A stretch of 64,000 bases of DNA from Varroa destructor (Eukaryota > Arthropoda > Arachnida > Mesostigmata > Varroidae). This document shows, in pieces, positions 52,401 to 63,859 of this stretch (its first letter is position 1; every line of letters starts with the position of its first letter). The position numbers and the translations under genes were made by a program. The stretch spans positions 32,609,341-32,673,340 of the forward strand of contig NW_019211456.1 of assembly GCF_002443255.2 (NCBI RefSeq), given 5' to 3'. The notes below the pieces were generated by a model. It was not told the origin of the DNA and searched no databases. It saw only the letters and a list, made by a program, of their open reading frames with translations.

Positions 52401-54500
52401 TTACCGTAGTAACTCCAATGATAGCAAGCTGATTTTCGCTCGGTTTAGACCGTTCTTGATTGAATCAACGCTCAGATACCTGAGAACTACGTAAGTCTCA
52501 TCTGGGCTGCTTCGTTCAGCAGCCCCTTCTTTGTGGTGGCTCAAGCATCGACACACAGAGCTAGGAGCTTTCGCAGGCGTTTAGAGCCAACTACCATCAC
52601 CTCCGAAGCAATTTTTGTGATCTCTGATTGCGTCTGATCGGAGAAAGCAAAGCTCGATGTCAGGTGCATAAGCCGATCTGTACGAGCAGCCTAACTAGTG
52701 CACGGGTATTTCATGATTTGCCAACAATTTAATCTGCTTGGCTTCTAACTCCACCAGCTGCTAGAGCAGTACTTCACCTAAATAAAACTTTTAAAGTTAG
52801 GAAACGGAGATGCATGATCTGCCCACACATGCAGTTACTAGCGTGATTCGTGTTGGTCGGCATTCTAATAAGGCAAGGATCTAGGTTTGTAGCATCAGCA
52901 AATCGAACCTAGTCTGGACATTTTAAGTTAGATAAGTAATTAACATACTGAATGTATAAAGAAAAAAAAGTACATGCAACTTCGGATAAAATGCTTACAT
53001 AGGAACTTGCTAACGTTTAAAGCTTGCTGCTGGATACGGCACAAAGCGACATGTTGATTTCAGCGAATTGTCGTAATTGACGTTACGAAAACCTGAATAA
53101 CATCCTACACACAGAAAATGCCCTGAAATGGTATCGATTTTGCTGGGTCAGTTTTTATAACTGACTCATACTACGGACCCGGGTACTACCTTCGACTGGA
53201 CCCAGCAAACATTATTGTTTTCGTATTGACATCTAGCGTTTCTTTGTTCGTATTGCAAGTTAAAGCTGTCAAAGGCGAGAACATCTTTTTTCAGTCGTCG
53301 CGGAACTTAGTATTGAAAAGTATGTTTATCCTGTGGCGGTAAGCGATCCGAAAAGAGCAAAGCCCGACTTAAAAACTAACTTCTACGCCTTACTGATGTA
53401 ACTAGCAGTAATTTATGTAAGTAACATTACCAAATATTGAATGCGACCAGATTGTGCAGATTCGTTCGCAGGCACTTGATCAGAAAAACGGAATCTCTAA
53501 CATAAATTGAAAACATACACTGCAGATTATTTCAACTACTAGATAAATGCCTTCGGATATATTAAACATAATTATAAAGAACAGTTTATATTTTAAGAGA
53601 ATTAGGCTGTGAAGTAGAAAGAAGAAAAGTACAATAAACCTGTCAGCTTCTGTCAATCAATAAACAAAGTGACTTTTTATGCTGGAAATATTCTAAAGTG
53701 TGGTTGAATATTAAATGTCAATCAAACGTTTTTTTTTACAGTCTCAAACAAGAATTTTGCAAATTTTCATTTAGGGCATAGGCAGGCATTTTCTGAACTT
53801 TCTAGCTAGTCAGTCTTTAATCGCGTAGACCAACCGTGCCAATAGTCTACTAATGAACCGCATCAACCTAATTTCTGGATTAATTATTTCGTATCGACGT
53901 GTCGTATGTTCTAATCCTAAACTAGTTCAAGGGTTACCTAACATTTTAGAACTTTGTGTTTCGTTTTATAATAAAACAAAATGTTGCTATATATATATAA
54001 ACTGTTCAACGGGCTACGCAATTATTTAGCGGAACCAGCTAAGTTGATATCCATTGCTGAGATCGTCTCTATCGTAAGTTCAAAAACGTCCTTTATAATA
54101 ACTTTTAAAGCCAGCGTACCTCTAAGCAATTCGTGAAACCTGAATTAAGGTAATGGCCATTAGTCGACCGACTATATACACCTATATGACCGTTCCCCGT
54201 TCCGCCTTGTACGTGTTAATTCTTCGTAAAAGATTATCTCAGAAATCCTGCATAAAGTGCTTGCGCTTTCTATAAACGGCATACTATAACAGGTCGTCGT
54301 CTTGTTCGTCGTACACGCACCCTCCTCATTCATATCTATGTGACTATCCACTTGTTGTTCTCGGTATTACCGCTTCCTCAAAAGGTATCAAAATCAATAC
54401 TTGTATTACATCATAGGGTATATTCTGCGACTTATCCCTAACGTACAACTTCGTCTAACTATACTGTTATCTATGGTATTTCATTCTACTACACACGTTA

Positions 54501-56970
54501 GGATTCCGTCGTAGCAGGAATAGCTGGAACGGCTTAGGCAGTAGCAACAGCAAATCCTCCGTGGCCGATCACTCGCTGGCCAGTGCTATGGCCGACAAGC
54601 TATTATTTCTGTTGTCTCCGACTGCACTCAGCACGGCCGCCTTGTAGAGATATGCCTTATCCATCAGCTCTCTCCTTTCGATATATATATGCGCCTATTT
54701 CGGCGCTCTCGCGTTATTTCGCATACGGCGGTCACTGTTACTAACGCTGCTGTTGTCGCCGCTTCGTTTCACACATCCCCATCAGAATGTCCTTAGGGTT
54801 AAGGACAAAAAAAGCCGCCTAGCCGCCATCAGCAGCAACACCGTTTTGCAACACTATGGTGCCTACCGCCGCGACGGCGGCATCGATCCGGCAGGCCATT
54901 GCCAGCTGCGACTGCTACATCGTCAGCAACCTGTGACCTCAGCGCACCCGTAGTCTTTCTTTCGGTCGATCGTGAGTTTATCGTTTGACGTCTTCTAGTA
55001 GCTCGTTGAAGTCGTTGACTCCTTGGTCTCTGGCGCTGCTAAAACAAGCGGCAGGTAAAGCCCTGTCTATTGTGGCAGTGCTGCTTGCTACGATGTCCAA
55101 CTATCGTGGTGGCTGATGTCGCATCCGATCCAAATCCTATTAGATGCTACTGTTCCAAATAACTGCTGTGTTGTCGACCCATGCAGTTGCCTCATTTATT
55201 CGAATAGGCACATATCGAGCGTGCCCCCGTAGCGAGAACCTGTTGCCGATCGCCACCTGCTTCGCACATGCTCGACCAGCGTTCACTGACACACCTATAT
55301 ATCTGCGCGATGGAAACACGTCTATACTATCGGTCTATTGTTTAAATAAATTATGCTAAATTGCAGTTCGTATCATTGCGACTGTTACTGGTGTCTCTGC
55401 TTTGGTTCAGATGACTATTACTGAATACGCCATCTTTATGTATCTTATATATGTACTTATAACGTTGATAATCTTAAGAAAAATCCGATTAAACAAACAT
55501 CGACACTGGCCCATTTTCGAACATTAAGCAAAATCAAACCATTTTTGGTAGCCTTCGATTCTATCAGCAATCCGCCGCATCTGTGATAATTTAACCAAGC
55601 TAAGGAACCTACGAAAATCATGACAACGTCCAAGTTTTTTTACATCGGGGTAACAAAATCCTCCATTTATTTGTTATTCATTCAACATTTAAACATATTT
55701 ACACACTTTGCACAATTGAGATCTTGTTTTCAGATGAGGGTACCTACTGATGCTCGCATCCAGACCATTTCTGATGCCGCAGTCAGTCCAGTATTAACCT
55801 CACTTGATTACAATAGTCAGGATTCCGTGGCCTCCTGACTCCATAAGTAGGTAGTGGAGGCGGCCTACGGAGCCCTAACGCTACTCGTGCCCCATTCATT
55901 CCCACCCACCAAACCAGCCCTCAATCCACGCAAAAATACCTTTTCCGCAGAGTTTCAACCCGACTGTTGGGAACCACTACAACTCTAATCAGTCCCAAAA
56001 CACTACTCCCAGAAAAGGACTTACAATGAATGCCCTTGTTGTTGTCCTGACTAGCGACCAAGACCAACGAATATGAGCTACATGCCCTTAGCTTGTTTAG
56101 TGTGCTTGTTTCCGTATTTCCTGCTGCTTCCTGGAAATCACCTGCTGCATTCCTTCAGCTCGTTGTTGTTTTTCTCACACAGATTCCTAATATTATTCAA
56201 TTAACCACGAAGACATACCGGACCCACCATCTATCCTTCAGCAGGCTAGATGCCGGTTAGTTAGAGGCTGTTATGGAACCAGCAGCACCCCCTAATTTAT
56301 ACTAGTAGAATCTATTGTTTTTCTTCATTGTCTTTCTGTGTCATTTTCTCCGTCTCCCTGCCGTTCAATGAAGATGTTCCTATAGAAGCATATAGTACTG
56401 TACAATATACAGGGGGATCTCTGTACAGAAAATAATATTGAACCCTGCTCTAAGCAACTCTGTGTAGCGGTCCACCGACGCCATTTCCATTTATCATCGA
56501 GGCGATCAAATACGTAGTCTCTCCTTACATATCTTGTCCTGCCGCTGATTAACCTTAATCCTCTATTTTCTGCGTCTTCAATGGGAGCGTTGTGATCGTT
56601 TCGTCTTAATCAGAAGAGTTACTGGAAATCCTCGTGACAGCCGGGAGGTAGTATTGCACAGTGCACCTTCAGCTATTGTTGTTCTTCTCATATTAAATTT
56701 TCAGTTAAATTTTCTTCTTTCGTCATTTTGTTCAAGTTTGATGCGAGCGCCTTATTGTTCTACACAGTACTGTATTTTTCTGTAACAGATATCCGGTAAA
56801 GCTGACCAGTTTCAAGTCTAGCTTAGGAGATAGTTTGTGGTAGCAGTACTCTGATGGTGCACAATGGGCCTGGAAGACTTGATCGAGTCGACAAGTGTAC
56901 GCCTTCTCTTGGCAATGGGCGCCATTGGGGCGATCGGGGCGGGGGTGGACCTCTCCACCCCCTCCTCATG
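54501..56970. other. short GC-rich patch, then the 3' flank of FBXL14
   Basis: 54.5-55.0 kb is GC-richer, with protein-like short frames on both strands but no clear exon. From 55.1 kb nothing coding was seen. On the minus strand downstream of FBXL14 I find no AATAAA close to the stop; the first is at 55671-55666, about 1.3 kb away, with AATAAG near 56.75 kb as a weaker alternative, so the 3' end of the mRNA is not resolved. Confidence 0.4.
56941..56962 (-). promoter_or_regulatory. GC hairpin just downstream of the FBXL14 stop codon
   Basis: GGGGGTGGA (56941-56949) and TCCACCCCC (56954-56962) are perfect 9-base arms with a 4-base loop. In the mRNA the hairpin starts eight bases after the UGA (56973-56971). 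A stem this GC-rich should be stable and could affect termination, mRNA decay or 3' UTR protein binding. The role is inference. Confidence 0.6.
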
Positions 56971-58488
56971 TCACCGTTTTTGCCAGAGACCCAAGTTGAG
57001 AACGCGCAATCCCTTCAGCTGCATCACTTTCTGAAGGCCGCCTGTAGAGATCTTCGTACAGCCATACAGATCGATGCACTCGAGTTTCTGAAGGCCTTCA
57101 GCGATAGCTGCCAATCCCACATCAGTAACACGAACACACTGACCAATATTGAGCGTGTGCAGGTGCACTAACGCCTTGGACAGCCGACGCAAACCCTCGT
57201 CACTAACCGGACACGCGTTTAAACTTAGGCTACGCAGGTGGCACAAGCCGTGCGAGACGTGTACGAGGCCTTGATCGCCGATCTTATCACAGAAGCTCAC
57301 GTCCAATGTGGATACCTGAGAACCGCCTTCTGCCAAATAGGCCATACCCATATCTGAAATATTGTCACATGAACGGAGGTTGAGCTCGCGCAAATGCGGC
57401 ATCTTCGCCAACTGCTTCATACCGGAGTCGGTCACCGAGGCGCAAAATGAGAGGTTTATCGAGCGGAGATTGGTTAATCCGGCAGCGATATGCGCTAGCG
57501 CATCGTCGGTTAGCTTCTGGCAGTCCTGCAACGATAAAACTTCGAGTGAGGTGACACCATTGGTTTGTTCTTTTGACGAGCCAGCTAGATGTCCAAGACC
57601 ATCGTCGGATATATTGCGACACGAGCGTAGATTCAGGTTCTTGAGCTTTTTGAGGCCCCAAGCAACCAGCAACAGTCCCATGTTGGTGATGTTCGAACAT
57701 CCGCCAAGCTCGAGTGCCTCAAGATTGTGCAGCTGTTGAGCGATTTTGCCAAGCGATGAATCTGTAATCTGCTTGCACATCGATAGGTTGAGTGAAGTCA
57801 GCGTAGTCAAAGCGCTGACATCGCTCGGAAAGGCCTGGTTCACCCAGTTGTCCGTTAAATTATAGCAGCCAATCATGTTAAGCGACTCGAGGTTAGGCAC
57901 CCCCTGTACGACATCACGTAGCGATCGCCGTAGGCTAAGAACCTGTACGCGCTTGATCCCACGCCGTACGAGCGATGGAAACAGGGATGGATTGGCACGC
58001 CGCAAATGCAATTTAGCCTCGACCCCCTTCCACACCGATTTGTGATAAGCGGCATCTCGCCACGCTGTACACACCTGCGCGGCTCGGCCTTTGTCACGTA
58101 CGTCTAGGTAGCTAAAGATCATTGCCAAAATTTCTGGGTACAGTGCTGACACGTGGGTTTGACTCGGTTGTAGGGCAGGGGCCTGTAGCCGTGACCGTAC
58201 CTCGAGCGTGGGGGTGCTCAAATGAAGCGGGTGGAAGATCGCGGCTGGCGCGGGCAGCTGCGTCGTCAACGGCCACGGATCCACTTTTATAGGATCCGGA
58301 CCACCCCCGACACCTCCGCCCGCCACCTGGAGCAGCTGCATTCCGAAGGCATCTTGAGTTTGAGGTGGCGGTTGTTGCTGCTGCTGCTGCTGCTGCTGTA
58401 GCTGCTGAAGGTGCTGCTGAGCGAACAGCTGGCTGGCCAAAGCCCGTCTATCCCAGGCAAGCGAGTTGGCCTGTAACACCATTGGCAT
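56971..58488 (-). CDS. FBXL14: F-box/LRR substrate receptor, FBXL14 / partner-of-paired (Ppa) family, intronless ORF
   Basis: The product is the substrate-binding subunit of an SCF (Skp1-Cullin1-F-box) ubiquitin ligase; known family targets include Paired in flies and Snail-type repressors in vertebrates. Numbering from the first in-frame ATG (58488) gives 505 residues. Residues 1-112 are a low-complexity leader with nine glutamines (31-39), PPP, and a glycine patch (57-63). The F-box is at about 113-155 (LYPEILAMIFSYLDVRDKGR, then AAQVCTAWRDAAYHKSVW). About twelve cysteine-type leucine-rich repeats fill about 170-505, with the LxxLxLxxCxxITDxGL pattern (e.g. LEALELGGCSNITNMGL) and end at NLGLWQKR. 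The F-box and repeats match the family along their whole length. A GTG eight codons upstream is open but not a normal eukaryotic start, and an in-frame TGA lies further up; an ATG two codons downstream is an alternative start. The family call is firm; the exact start and any 5' UTR intron are not. Confidence 0.95.
   Translation of the reverse strand: MPMVLQANSLAWDRRALASQLFAQQHLQQLQQQQQQQQQPPPQTQDAFGMQLLQVAGGGVGGGPDPIKVDPWPLTTQLPAPAAIFHPLHLSTPTLEVRSRLQAPALQPSQTHVSALYPEILAMIFSYLDVRDKGRAAQVCTAWRDAAYHKSVWKGVEAKLHLRRANPSLFPSLVRRGIKRVQVLSLRRSLRDVVQGVPNLESLNMIGCYNLTDNWVNQAFPSDVSALTTLTSLNLSMCKQITDSSLGKIAQQLHNLEALELGGCSNITNMGLLLVAWGLKKLKNLNLRSCRNISDDGLGHLAGSSKEQTNGVTSLEVLSLQDCQKLTDDALAHIAAGLTNLRSINLSFCASVTDSGMKQLAKMPHLRELNLRSCDNISDMGMAYLAEGGSQVSTLDVSFCDKIGDQGLVHVSHGLCHLRSLSLNACPVSDEGLRRLSKALVHLHTLNIGQCVRVTDVGLAAIAEGLQKLECIDLYGCTKISTGGLQKVMQLKGLRVLNLGLWQKR
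58378..58398 (-). repeat. (CAG)7 repeat coding poly-Gln in FBXL14
   Basis: Seven CTG on the plus strand read as CAG in the gene; with two following CAA codons they encode glutamines 31-39. This run is likely to vary in length between individuals. Confidence 0.95.
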
Positions 58489-58512
58489 ACTATTCTCGGT
58501 ACTCCAGTTCAC

Positions 58513-60365
58513 AGGTAGGATAATATTGTTACTGTAGATCGATATGGAATTCTCTCACAACTAACGGTATAATGCAGTGAAGACACGGCGAGTTTGGTGT
58601 TCTTACGCTCTATCACACTCGCCTCACAACAGCAAAAAAACAACGCCCTGTTGCGTTGATATTTACACACAGCTCACATTAATTAATCGACGATACTGGT
58701 AAGGCGAAATGACAGGAGTAATATGTGTAGGCAGTATGCAGTGATACCGTTGTAAAAGATGTTTTTGTGACGTGCTCAATGTGTTCTACATGTGCAGATA
58801 AATATGTCGTTAGTACAAATGCTTTTAGGAGTTGTAAAGAACTTCGCTATCACCACTTGTAGCACAGCACCGAGTTGCGTTTAGGCTCCTAGGCATAGAT
58901 CTTCTTCTACACAAAACTTCTAGGCTGATCCGGACGCCTTATGAAACGCCGTTCATGTAGAACTGTGCATGAAATTATAGTATTAAAGACATAAAGCGGC
59001 GCGAACAATTTCAGTGCTTTTAGAACAGTTGTTCGATCGGTGCGCAGTGTGGAGTGGCCGGAACAGGAAGCGGTTGAGCGCAGTACGATTTGTTCACATC
59101 TACACATACGAGCAGTATAGGAAGGTACTACACACAAACGTATAGTCGTATATACACTATCGAGGCACACAAATAGAAGTCCGTTTTTAATAAAACACAC
59201 CTAAATCGAGTTGAACGGTTTGTTTATGGAGGCTCCCTGCTTCCACTGTTTCTTTGTTGCCTATCAGTAGCTTGTACCTCTCTAATACCAGCGGCCGCCT
59301 CTGTTGCAACTGCTTTTCTGTACTGAGGTGACTGCGAGTTCGGTGGCTGAGCCTTTAGCGGGCATGAGTGCCGCGTCGCAGGACCAACGTCATCACACTC
59401 TAGCGGCTTGCTCTACAATCTGCTCACCAGCCCGACCTGTAAGCGTCTTCAAAACGACTCTCCCTTTCCGAATTGCCCTTTCCTGTCGGTCGCTCATTGG
59501 TCAGCTCGCAACAGTAGCTCCATCGGTGGCACATTCCTGCAAGTATTTCAGCCCAGGAAGAGTGCGGCGAACCGCTGCAACAGAAAGTTGTCTGAACAAA
59601 CTTTACCGAAAAGTTTGCCGATATTGCACTGTCTGTAAACTTGCAAATAGGAAAACTAAAGGATTTTTCCGAACATATTTTCCTATCCCTTAATAATGTG
59701 CACTATCTCTTAATAGTCGAGTGGGTAGCCTAGCGGAGATCGCTTTACCGCCTTTGAAATGCACCATCGACGAGAAAGGAGAGAATACCAAAGGGAGTTC
59801 GCGCGTAGCCGTCCAACAGCTGCTGCTGCTGCTTCTAGTAGCAGTGGTGGTTGGTGGAAGGATAGCAGGGCCGTAGTGGTAGACCAGTACCAAGAAACTG
59901 TAGTTGTGGAAGTAATCGTGGTTGGGGAGTGCCTTTGTGCTGTACGTTTTCCAGGCGATTATAAGAGCTAAGAAACGATTTGCCCCAGTTCTGGGTTGTA
60001 TCCATACAAAAGTATATTTGAGTTATAAGCAGTTTGCCTTTTGTTTGTTTATTCGAACAAATAGAGTTTTCACATAATTGATCAATTTTTACCAAAAAAA
60101 CAAGAAAATAGAAACGACTTAGTTCATAGTTTAGTCTCTATGACATATGCAAGCAGGAAATTAACGTAAACATCGAAACGGCTAGAAGCCCATGTATGAT
60201 CTATGGATTTCGCTACAGCTAGCCAATTATCGGTTCTGTCAAATACTTATGGTGTTTATTTAGTTAGTCAATTTGCGGCATCAGCCTAACTAACTTTAGA
60301 TACTTCAGTGAATTTTCAGTATAAAATAATATAGAAATACAGTTTTCTTTATTCATCCAAACCAC
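58513..60365. other. 5' flank of FBXL14
   Basis: This should include the promoter and 5' untranslated region of FBXL14, but no TATA box or clear initiator was found. A small hairpin CAACGC/GCGTTG lies at 58641-58658. A 34-codon minus-strand ATG frame lies at 59393-59497. Confidence 0.4.
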
Positions 60366-60452
60366 TTTTTTTTTTTGAGTCATTGATAGGACTCGAAGCA
60401 GCGGCCTTTGGCGCTTAACAACTACAGGATTGGTCGTTTAAGCTACCGTCTT
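60366..60452 (-). mobile_element. tRNA-related SINE-like retroposon remnant with poly(A) tail
   Basis: Read on the minus strand there is an A-box-like TAGCTTAAACGA (60445-60434), then 34 bases, then a B-box-like GCTTCGAGTCC (60399-60389), followed within a few bases by a run of eleven A (60376-60366). The A-to-B spacing matches that of the real tRNA-Lys in this window (32 bases). The sequence before the B box (AAAGGCCGCT) also resembles tRNA. The T stem and acceptor do not pair, so it is not a functional tRNA. A tRNA pseudogene or the head of a decayed SINE fits best. Target-site duplications were not identified. Confidence 0.4.
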
Positions 60453-61784
60453 GATAATAAAAAATGTATTATCCGCCTACGATAATAAGATCCACTTTGT
60501 AAAAAGTGTAGTCTTTCGACCTATAGGGATTTCAGTACTTGTCACACAATTAACAGGTTTAGGATTTTGTACGTCATACATCTGTTTCAATATCCCTTTG
60601 CCATTCTCCGCTCAACGGATATACCCACTTCCTCAGCTTTACTTATTTAAGTAACTTTAACGTTAGAATAAAGCTCGTTATATATCTGATGACGGATAGC
60701 ATCCATTAGAGTGATCTTTGTTCCACTTTATTTCACTTTTATAACTATTGTATTTACACAGTTCAATCGAAGACTTTTTTAAACAAAAAGATTTTTCCTG
60801 ACGCTTCAAATGTCTCAGGTCTGCTGTTCACTGTAAGTCGCCATTTTTATTTATCAAATTTTGTCGATTCACTGGTGTGTTTGTATAGTTCCAGCTTGTT
60901 CGTAGAATCGGGTTATGCGCATAACGATCACATGGAAAATCCTGTGATAAACGTTCGTCCTTTGACTTTTAGAAATATAATTTGTATAGTAGTTTTCATA
61001 TAGTGGTCTATTTCACCAGTTTTATGTATATTTTATCCATTATGTATATAATATTTTGCTATACGACCCCTACAGTGAACCCTCGATGCATTCAAGCATT
61101 AGCAAAAGTTTCCGGAGGATATTTAGCTTAACCGCTTCTTTAAAGAACAATGTATGTGCGCCACTGGCAAAAGGGATGAACCAAATATGCTGAATTGACC
61201 GAGCCAATGAATAGTTTGTACTCGAAACGCCCCACATACGTGAATATGTTTGGGATTCTAACTGGCCTTCAATCAGACGGTCAGCAGCGTACTCAGTTTG
61301 GCTGACCACCAGGGACGTATCGAGCACTTCTTGGAACAAAAAAGCGCCCACAATAACCGTATCCGTGCCAGATGTCGTTATGGGTTATCCGAAAACGCAG
61401 GATTGATTAATTGTAATAGTGCTATTACCTGTTTGGATCTCGATATCCTACTAGATAAATATTGTTTTGAACATTTTTTATAATCCCTAAATGGAAAAAG
61501 GATTCGCTATGTTCGGAATGTTTGATTCGAGGTGGTTCTTCTTTGAAAAGAATATATTTTTGAGGTAGAACAGCTCAGTTCAGATTAATATTTCCAAATT
61601 TAGGATTGCCCATCTCACTATCGTTCAACAACAATTAAGCATAAGTAAATAAACTACTTAATAAAATAGTAAAAAACGCCTAAAGATCCCACTCAAAACA
61701 GAATCAAACAACAACAACTACAGCTGCTAAAATACAGGTTGCTTTCTCGACATGCCACCATTTTGCTGTCTATTCTCTTTAAAC

Positions 61785-61810
61785 CGTTAACGTTAACGTT
61801 AACGTTAACG
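61785..61810. repeat. (CGTTAA)4.3 tandem repeat
   Basis: Four perfect CGTTAA units plus CG. Each unit is close to self-complementary (TTAACGTTAA), so the whole tract is palindromic and contains repeated GTTAAC sites. Confidence 0.95.
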
Positions 61811-62882
61811 TACAAAGTGTGTGCTCTACAGTGAAATCCGAAATCGATACGGTCATTGGAACAAAATCTCTATAAGGCTCTTTCTAATTGGCCTGACGAA
61901 AATCAAGACTACAACCAAAATACAGAATGTCTCGTATTTCTGTGGCTTTTTTCCCTTTGTGACGCAGTTTATATACAGACATAGTCAGTCCTGGTTTCGA
62001 GATTTGGTTATACTCCGTAACTGCGATTTCAAAAAATTACTACTGGCGGATTAGAACGATCCAAGAACAAGTTGAGCTTTTCATCGAAGCAGGAAATATC
62101 AATCGACCAATTAGCGACTCAGACAACTACGGCAAAAAGAAAAAGACAAAAAAATTTTACCTTGACGCACATGTTTCTTCTGGCAGCTTATCGCCTATAG
62201 AAAGAAAGTTATACTGTCGATGTACCTACCGCAAGTTAAATGCTAGAGGAACTATGCCGCGTTCTCTACGATGACAGTAACAAACCATTCAGCCCGTAAT
62301 TTAAACGTATCTCATTACCCGGAGCGAACTCAGTATGTTTGCATGTCACGATATGTGTGCGGAGAATTTCAAAGAGACTTTTATGATTTCTATCATTCTC
62401 TCTAGTTGGTTGGAGCTGATAGCAAGACGCTATGCTGGAAAATATATGTCTTATAAAAATCACATCTTGCTGAAGATGTCGCCATTCAAACTATAGAACT
62501 ATTCACATTATGATCGTCTACCATATTCTATGTAATCTAAGTTTATGCCAGGGGAAACATCGTCATCTTGAGAGTATTAAAGTATATTGGGAAAAGCTCC
62601 TGACGTCCTTAGTCATTACAGTCTAGCCAGCTCGCATCTATGTACTGCAACCTATTACCAAATAATACCACAGTAGGAAGCTGGATAGCTAAGCAGGAAG
62701 CATGCCAAGTGTCAATCGGCACCGATATTTTATTGGCAACTAATTAGATGTTACTCCGACTGGTCAAATCCTGCCGATAAAAAGAAAAGTTTTGCCCTTA
62801 ACGTTTCCACCCGCGATAAATAAACCTCTTGTTTCCATCCGAATCTGAGTTTGATCATTATGCAGATGTGGATCACCATTCA

Positions 62883-62898
62883 ATATATATATATATAT
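62883..62898. repeat. (AT)8 microsatellite
   Basis: Eight AT units. Confidence 0.95.
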
Positions 62899-63840
62899 TT
62901 ATTTGTACTACCCTGCATGAGCGCTCCTTTCAGGGTCACACGGACAATTCTCATTCAGCACACGAGCTGTTCATGCAGGAACACAAGTCAATATAGCCTC
63001 CCAGTGTATGGATCGAGCTGAAAAATGTCAGTTTTTCTCGCTGCCAACACCAACATTGAAACTGGCTCCTTTATGACGCTTCCATTCGAATCAGGCTTTA
63101 CTATAGAATAATATTTCACTTATAAATACGTAATGATAAGTACGAAACAAAACAACAGTCACTTTATTTACGGGCCACGTAATTACTGTCTTTTCAAGGG
63201 GCGCAGACGAAACGATGACGTTCATGCAGATTTTCTGGCTTCTAAATTCAGAACCGGGCACAGTCACTCTTTTCTCTATGTCTAGAAGTGAGCAGCGTTT
63301 GAAAAAATACTTAATGACTGTACTAGGGGCAGGCCTCAAAAACTTTAGTTAGTAATATTTTTTTTCTCGACACAGCAAACCAGTAAGTATCATTGGTAAT
63401 GAAACGTATCGCGTACTTCAAACCTGTTCAGTGTCTATAATCAAGGAGCGTCTATTGTCTCAAAATGGTCAGCAGACTACAGCTTACTAGAGAACGTAAC
63501 CTTATTAGGATTATATGGCACTTTGAATTATAGCATATATATTAAAGACTTTTTGCCAATACACATTTCTATTCTGACTTCATCACAGGCGACTGTATCA
63601 CACAGGATAATGCGGTACTGCACCAATCAGTTGCCGCTTGCGAGAACAACCACAACATACATAGCTTAAGGTACCGTTGCCCCTAATGAAGCATTCTACT
63701 TAGAGGTATAGTGAAGTCGCTTCCGGGAAGTAAAACCGGACAAGATTGAACCATATCTGTATGCCACCCGCACAAAACTGTCAATACTCGTATTCAGAAC
63801 TAGTTCTATATTATTTTCTCTGTATTATCCTTACTATATT

Positions 63841-63859
63841 TATTATTATTATTATTATT
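63841..63859. repeat. (TAT)6 microsatellite
   Basis: Six TAT units plus T near the right edge of the window. Confidence 0.9.

Larger units (their letters stand above)
47641..54500. other. non-coding stretch
   Basis: It holds the AT, AGAT and CA/TA repeats and an 11-bp inverted repeat spanning 53139-53209. The minus frame 49648-50166 begins with TTG and a hydrophobic stretch and is not accepted. 53.2-54.0 kb is AT-rich with nothing recognised. Confidence 0.45.

Noticed and set aside
56854..57739. Plus-strand frames of 105 and 125 codons
   Set aside because: Antisense shadows of the FBXL14 coding sequence.
61562..61570. TGAGGTAG, the let-7 seed
   Set aside because: Only the seed matches, and no precursor-like stem was found.
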